Source: CAYOKT01 sp964404605
Lineage (GTDB): Bacteria > Electryoneota > Electryoneia > Electryoneales > Electryoneaceae
DNA: 9,244 bases
Direction: 5' to 3'
Assembly: GCA_964404605.1 (NCBI GenBank)
Contig: CAYOKT010000102.1
Span: forward strand, 1 to 9,244
Within the stretch, counting starts at the first letter, position 1. Every line of letters begins with the position of its first letter. The notes below the pieces were generated by a model. The model ran no database searches. It was not told the origin of the DNA and saw only the letters and a list, made by a program, of their open reading frames with translations. Positions 5,575 through 9,244 of this stretch are shown piece after piece. Position numbers and translations under genes: made by a program.

Positions 5575-7281
5575 ATGATGGCCGGGCGGTTTGCACAGCT
5601 CCGGTACCGGGGCCTTCCGGCCGGCCTTCTCGCGCTTCTGCTCCTGCTCGCCGTCCCGCCGGGGGGAGAGGCTTCCCGCGCGGTGCGGCTCGCGGGACGG
5701 GAGGCGCGGCTGGAGTACGGTGCCCGCCACCGCGGCGACCTGTTCCGCGACACCCTGCGATTCACCCCTCCCGGCGGCGGGGACGCCGCTCCCCTCGGAC
5801 TGCTGGACGTCGAGGTCACCTGCGACTGCATCACGGCGGAGCTGCTGCCCGCCGGGCGCGGGGGATTGCGCCGGGACCTCGCCTTCTCCTTCCATGTCGA
5901 GCCCGAGGAGCCGGACGGACGAGGCGAAAAGATCCTCTACGTCTTCACCGATGACCCCGCGCTGGATGTCATCCGCCTGCGCCTCGTGGTGGATGTGCTG
6001 CCCGGACTTGGCGGTGCGGCGTCCGGGGGTAACGGTGGAACCGGAGAGGTCGATACGGCTGGCGGGAGCGCCGAAGCCCGTGCCGGGGGGTTGACAGTTG
6101 GCGCGGAGGGGAGCGCCGGGCAAGAGGACGTCTCTCCGACTCCGGGGGCCACGGAATCTCACAGCCCGGCCCCAGCGGCCCTTTCGGGTGCCGGTGAAAA
6201 ACCGCTTGAGGTTCTCTTCTTCTATTCCCCTGCCTGCCAGAGCTGCCGTCGGGTGAAGGAGCAGGCCCTGCCCGCCCTGCGGCGGCGGTGGGACGGCGCG
6301 ATCCGCATCGAGGAGATTCCCACCGACGAGCCCGGGGGCTTCGCCCGCCTGCTCGCGGCGCGTGAGCACTACGGCGGGCCGGAGCGGAGCAGCCCCTTCT
6401 CCTTCTACATCGGTGAGTCCCGGGTGCTCGGGCGCGGGCAGCTGCTGGAGCGGCTGAACGCGGCCATCGGCGGCGCGCTGGAGCGCGGGGAGGTCACCTT
6501 CGTGCCGCCGGCCGCCGGGGAGGGCGGCACCCGCCGCGCGGCGGAGCTGTTCCGCTCCCTCAGCCTGTGGACGGTTCTCCTCGCGGGCCTGCTGGACGGA
6601 GTCAACCCCTGCGCCTTCGCCACGATCGTCTTCTTCCTCGCGATGCTCGCCTACGCGGGCGGTTCGCGGCGGCAGATGCTGGGGGTCGGGATCGGGTTCA
6701 CCGCCGCGGTGTTCATCGTCTACCTCCTGCTCGGGCTCGGGGCGTTCCGCGCGCTGCAGGCGCTCTCGGCCTACCGGGCGGTCTCGCGGGGCATCTACGC
6801 GGTGACGCTGCTGCTTCTCGTGGTTCTCCTGCTCGTCTCCCTGCGCGACACGGTGGCCTATTACACCGGGGGGAGGAAGACCTCCGGGCAGTGGCTCCAG
6901 CTTTCGACGGCGAACAAGCAACGCATCCATGCCGTGATGCGGCGGGGCCTGAAGTCGCGAAGCCTGTTCGCCGGGGCGGTGGGCATCGGCGCGCTGGTCA
7001 GCCTCTTCGAGGCGGCCTGTACCGGGCAGGTGTACCTGCCGACCATCGTTCTCGTCCTCCATGAGCCCGCGCTCCGCGCGAACGCCCTCTTCTACCTCGT
7101 GCTCTACAACCTGCTCTTCATCACGCCGCTGGTGGTGGTGTTCCTGCTCGCCTACGGCGGGGTCGCCTCCGAGCGCTTCGCCGCCTGGTCGAAACGGCAC
7201 TTCGGGGCGACACGCATCGCCCTCTCGCTGCTGTTTCTCCTCCTCGCCCTGCTGATGGGGCTCGAGTGGGTACGCCTGTAG
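5575..7281 (+). CDS. DUF1573-like / thioredoxin-like / CcdA-like membrane fusion protein
   Basis: A 568-residue protein with four parts. Residues 1-33 are a signal peptide with hydrophobic core LLALLLLLAV. Residues about 40-142 resemble DUF1573, with the cysteine signature VTCDC (C83, C85) and ILYVFTDDP. A 65-residue Gly/Ala/Ser-rich linker (143-207) follows. Residues 208-310 are thioredoxin-like, with FFYSPACQSC (C221, C224) and a likely cis-proline P274. Six predicted helices follow (about 331-362, 368-391, 406-424, 463-495, 502-528, 545-566). Single cysteines sit in helix 1 (NPC, C346) and helix 4 (EAACTGQ, C482), as in CcdA/DsbD. Expected role: carry electrons from cytoplasmic thioredoxin across the membrane to the attached thioredoxin domain and its targets. 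The start is uncertain: ATG 5575 or 5578 gives a normal signal peptide but a weak ribosome binding site; TTG 5530 has AAGGAAGG upstream and would overlap the cyclophilin gene. Confidence 0.82.
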   Translation: MMAGRFAQLRYRGLPAGLLALLLLLAVPPGGEASRAVRLAGREARLEYGARHRGDLFRDTLRFTPPGGGDAAPLGLLDVEVTCDCITAELLPAGRGGLRRDLAFSFHVEPEEPDGRGEKILYVFTDDPALDVIRLRLVVDVLPGLGGAASGGNGGTGEVDTAGGSAEARAGGLTVGAEGSAGQEDVSPTPGATESHSPAPAALSGAGEKPLEVLFFYSPACQSCRRVKEQALPALRRRWDGAIRIEEIPTDEPGGFARLLAAREHYGGPERSSPFSFYIGESRVLGRGQLLERLNAAIGGALERGEVTFVPPAAGEGGTRRAAELFRSLSLWTVLLAGLLDGVNPCAFATIVFFLAMLAYAGGSRRQMLGVGIGFTAAVFIVYLLLGLGAFRALQALSAYRAVSRGIYAVTLLLLVVLLLVSLRDTVAYYTGGRKTSGQWLQLSTANKQRIHAVMRRGLKSRSLFAGAVGIGALVSLFEAACTGQVYLPTIVLVLHEPALRANALFYLVLYNLLFITPLVVVFLLAYGGVASERFAAWSKRHFGATRIALSLLFLLLALLMGLEWVRL

Positions 7282-7316
7282 GCCGCCCGGCGGGCGCGGA
7301 GGGTGGCCTGGGGCTC

Positions 7317-7370
7317 TCGCCACGCCGAAGCGTGGCGAAGGCGGGTGCCCCGGGTTTCATCGGGGTTTCT
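7317..7370 (+). terminator. Terminator candidate after the redox fusion gene
   Basis: Two hairpins lie 35 bases or more after the stop codon. The first is a perfect 9-bp stem with a CGAA loop (7317-7325 with 7330-7338). The second pairs CCCCG (7348-7352) with CGGGG (7361-7365) and is followed by TTTCT (7366-7370), the nearest thing to a T-run here. A further small stem, CGCCC/GGGCG (7284-7296), abuts the stop codon. The T-run is short, so termination may be partial or Rho-assisted. Confidence 0.5.
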
Positions 7371-7491
7371 CGATGACAGCATCCCGTGAAGGGGTGCAAT
7401 CGGCCCGCGGGGGATATAGATTGACCTGCTGGAGGCACGTTGTCGAGGGGTGCGGCCGGCGCGCCGGACGACCCCTCCCGCCGGAGATGCC
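7371..7491 (+). promoter_or_regulatory. Structured leader and possible promoter of the subtilase gene
   Basis: A hairpin CATCCC/GGGGTG with one G-T pair lies at 7380-7396. An AT-rich island GATATAGATTGA (7413-7424) holds a -10-like TATAGA (7415-7420), but no -35 box lies 17 bases ahead of it. TTGACC (7421-7426) has no -10 partner either. Next is a long hairpin: GAGGGGT (7445-7451) pairs with ACCCCTC (7471-7477) around an inner CCGG/GCCGG-type stem. It ends six bases before the ribosome binding site GGAG (7483-7486), which is five bases from the ATG. Confidence 0.4.
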
Positions 7492-9180
7492 ATGACGATG
7501 CGACGCACATCCCTTTCTGTAACCCTGCTCACCCTGACCCTCCTGGTGGCCTGTCCGAGAGCCCTGTTTTCCGCCCCTCCCCTGCCCGGGGAAGATGAAC
7601 CGGGCGCCTGGTGGGTGTTCTTCGACCGCCGGGACACCTCGGCTACGGCACGTCGCCGGGCGCTCGCGGGCCTGGACGCCAAGGCGCTGGAGCGCAGGCG
7701 GCGCTCCATGGGGCGCGCTCTGCTCGCGGGCGACCTTCCCCCCCATCCGGCGGATCTCGCCGCCGTGCTCCGGACCGGCGCGGTGCAGCGGGCGGCGAGC
7801 CGGTGGCTGAACGCGATCTCGGTGATTGCCGACCCGGCGCAGCGGGAGGCGATCCGCCGCCTGCCGCACGTGCGGGAGGTGCGGCCCGTCGCGCGGGGGC
7901 GCCGGGTAACCCCGCCGGAACCGCAGCGGCCGGCCCGGGCGAAACCGGGCGTGGAGTGGGAGGCGCGCGGGGTCGCCGAGTTCGATTCGACGCACTACGG
8001 GGCGGCCTGGTACCAGGATGCGCTGATCGGCGTGCCGGAGGCGCACGCCGCGGGGTACACCGGCGCCGGGGTGCGCATCGGTTTCCTCGATTCCGGCTTC
8101 ATCGGGGTGTACGACCACCAGGCGTTCGCAAACCTGGTCATCGCCGGGGTGTGGAACGCGATTGACGGCAGTGAAGCCGTCGAGACGCACGACCACGGCA
8201 CCAAGGCGCTCTCCGTGACGGTCGCTGATGCCCCGCGCAGCATGGTCGGGGTCGCGCCGGACGCCGAGGTGCTCCTGGTGCGCACCGAGGACGCTTCGGA
8301 CGAGTATCCCGCCGAGGAGGATTACTGGGTGGCGGGGCTGGAGTGGGCGGAGACCCACGGCGCGGACCTGGTCTCCACCAGCCTCGGCTACTCGGACTGG
8401 TACGAGGGGGTTGATTTTGACGGCAACACGGCGGTGACCACGGTGGCGGCGGACGCCGCCGCGGCGCGCGGGCTGCTGGTGATCTCCTCGGCGGGCAACC
8501 GTGGAAGCTCCGGGCTGGTCGCGCCCGGGGACGGCGACTCGGTGCTCGCGGTGGGGGCGGTGAACCGGTATGGCGAGGTCTCGGGGTTCAGTTCACGGGG
8601 GCCGACCGCCGACGGCCGGGTCAAGCCGGACGTGGCGGCGATGGGCGAGGACTGCGGCGCGGTGGACCCCTACTCCACCGGGGAGTATCTCGACGTCAAC
8701 GGCACCTCGTTCTCCTGCCCGGCTACCTCGGGTGCGGCGGCGCTGCTGCTCCAGGCGAACCCGAACCTCTCGCCGGTGCAGTTGATCGTCGCCCTGCGCG
8801 CGACCGCGAGCCAGGCCTTTACGCCCGACTTCGAGATGGGATACGGGATCATCGACATCCCGGCGGCCCTGGTCGCGATCGAAGGGGGTGTCGCGCCGGG
8901 GACGGCGGGGCCGCTGCCGGGCGGTTTCCGCCTTGTGGGGGTATACCCGAACCCGACCAACGGCGCGGCGGTGCTGCGGCTGAAGCTCGCTTCCGGCGGG
9001 TCCGCGGAGCTGGCGCTCTGCAACCTGCTCGGCCGGGAGGTGATGCTGGAGCGCAGAACCCTCGGCGCGGGCGAGCAGCGGTGGACGCTGTCCCTCTCTT
9101 CCCTCCCCTCGGGGACCTACCTGTTCGCCGTGCGCCTGTCAGGTGTCGCGCGCCACGGGCGCGTGGTCCTCGTGAAGTAG
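7492..9180 (+). CDS. Secreted S8 (subtilisin-family) serine protease with C-terminal sorting-like domain
   Basis: A 562-residue exported protease. The N-terminal signal has a basic start MTMRR and a hydrophobic stretch to about residue 21. It can be read as a lipoprotein signal (LVAC, C21) or as a cut after LFSA (A28). Residues about 30-135 form a propeptide-like region, with WWVFFDRRD and SRWLNAISVIADPAQ, as in FCB-group subtilases. The catalytic domain (about 175-455) has Asp in IGFLDSGF (D200), His in HDHGTK (H235), the oxyanion Asn in SSAGN (N336) and Ser in NGTSFSCPATSG (S406), so the triad is complete. The last 85 residues, starting GFRLVGVYPNPTNG (PNP at 486-488) and ending PSGTYLFAVRL plus a basic tail, resemble type IX secretion sorting or FlgD-Ig-like domains. 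The ATG at 7492 has GGAG five bases upstream; GTG 7450 lies inside a hairpin and adds no signal. Confidence 0.92.
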   Translation: MTMRRTSLSVTLLTLTLLVACPRALFSAPPLPGEDEPGAWWVFFDRRDTSATARRRALAGLDAKALERRRRSMGRALLAGDLPPHPADLAAVLRTGAVQRAASRWLNAISVIADPAQREAIRRLPHVREVRPVARGRRVTPPEPQRPARAKPGVEWEARGVAEFDSTHYGAAWYQDALIGVPEAHAAGYTGAGVRIGFLDSGFIGVYDHQAFANLVIAGVWNAIDGSEAVETHDHGTKALSVTVADAPRSMVGVAPDAEVLLVRTEDASDEYPAEEDYWVAGLEWAETHGADLVSTSLGYSDWYEGVDFDGNTAVTTVAADAAAARGLLVISSAGNRGSSGLVAPGDGDSVLAVGAVNRYGEVSGFSSRGPTADGRVKPDVAAMGEDCGAVDPYSTGEYLDVNGTSFSCPATSGAAALLLQANPNLSPVQLIVALRATASQAFTPDFEMGYGIIDIPAALVAIEGGVAPGTAGPLPGGFRLVGVYPNPTNGAAVLRLKLASGGSAELALCNLLGREVMLERRTLGAGEQRWTLSLSSLPSGTYLFAVRLSGVARHGRVVLVK

Positions 9181-9195
9181 GGCGCCGGGGCGGGC

Positions 9196-9212
9196 CATCC
9201 CGCGTGGGGATG
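9196..9212 (+). promoter_or_regulatory. Hairpin after the subtilase gene
   Basis: CATCCC (9196-9201) pairs perfectly with GGGATG (9207-9212) around the loop GCGTG. It is 15 bases after the stop codon and 15 bases before the next start. No T-run follows, so it may be an RNA-stabilising or partial terminator hairpin, or an element controlling the next gene. Confidence 0.35.
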
Positions 9213-9227
9213 ATAGCCGGGAGCGGT

Positions 9228-9244
9228 ATGATGAAGAGAGTGAA
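9228..9244 (+). CDS. Start of a further gene, cut by the window edge
   Basis: Two adjacent ATG codons (9228 and 9231) are followed by AAG AGA GTG, giving MMKRV. GGGAG at 9219-9223 is four bases from the first and seven from the second, a good ribosome binding site. The short basic beginning would suit a signal peptide, but only five residues are visible, so no function can be given. It lies on the same strand 47 bases after the subtilase gene and may share its transcript. Confidence 0.5.

Noticed and set aside
4527..5834. Minus-strand open frame of 435 codons across walJ, the cyclophilin and the fusion gene
   Set aside because: It crosses three real genes and an intergenic gap, has no family features, and is explained by GC-rich codon bias.
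5503..7323. Minus-strand open frame of 606 codons opposite the redox fusion gene
   Set aside because: The translation is dominated by Arg, Gly, Pro, Glu and Gln with no motifs, while the opposite strand encodes clear catalytic cysteines and membrane helices.
7421..7426. TTGACC as a -35 box for the subtilase gene
   Set aside because: At 17 bases downstream the sequence is CGAGGG, which does not resemble a -10 box.
7357..8358. Minus-strand open frame of 333 codons opposite the subtilase
   Set aside because: It is antisense to the catalytic domain and runs through the structured leader, with no recognisable protein signature.
1..9244. CRISPR array, tRNA gene, insertion sequence, or defence or toxin system
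   Set aside because: No regularly spaced repeats, cloverleaf-like sequence, transposase motifs, terminal repeats or toxin/antitoxin-like small gene pairs were seen; all sizeable plus-strand genes have ordinary assignments.

Overview
This is a very GC-rich (roughly 70% by eye), gene-dense bacterial window. It carries seven complete protein genes and the first codons of an eighth. I see no tRNA or rRNA gene, insertion sequence, phage gene or CRISPR array. The organism is most likely an uncultured or little-studied high-GC member of the FCB (Fibrobacteres-Chlorobi-Bacteroidetes) group or a neighbour such as an Eisenbacteria- or Gemmatimonadota-like lineage. That is an inference from three things: a secreted subtilase ending in a PNP-type C-terminal sorting-like domain, an alpha2-type glycyl-tRNA synthetase, and a DUF1573-like domain.

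Layout. On the minus strand lies glyS (78-1487). A 296-base divergent intergenic region (1488-1783) follows, with a convincing glyS promoter, a 15-bp direct repeat and a perfect inverted repeat. On the plus strand are pyrF (1784-2608), a YcgR-like PilZ protein (2637-3290), pyrE (3392-3970) and a WalJ/YycJ-type MBL-fold hydrolase (3957-4787, overlapping pyrE by 14 bases). After a 114-base gap with small hairpins come a lipoprotein cyclophilin (4902-5540) and a large membrane protein fusing a DUF1573-like domain, a thioredoxin-like domain and a CcdA/DsbD-like six-helix electron-transfer domain (5575-7281). A 210-base gap with a terminator candidate and a structured leader precedes a secreted S8 protease (7492-9180). 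Another gene seems to start at 9228.

How the genes fit together. pyrF and pyrE encode the last two steps of UMP synthesis, and a predicted c-di-GMP receptor sits between them. The cyclophilin and the redox fusion form a probable two-gene unit for extracytoplasmic protein folding and thiol reduction. The subtilase begins a separate transcription unit for exported proteins.

The most unusual items are the three-part redox fusion, the PilZ gene inside the pyrimidine cluster, and the folded leader just ahead of the subtilase ribosome binding site. I found no clearly new defence or mobile system; most of the window is housekeeping.
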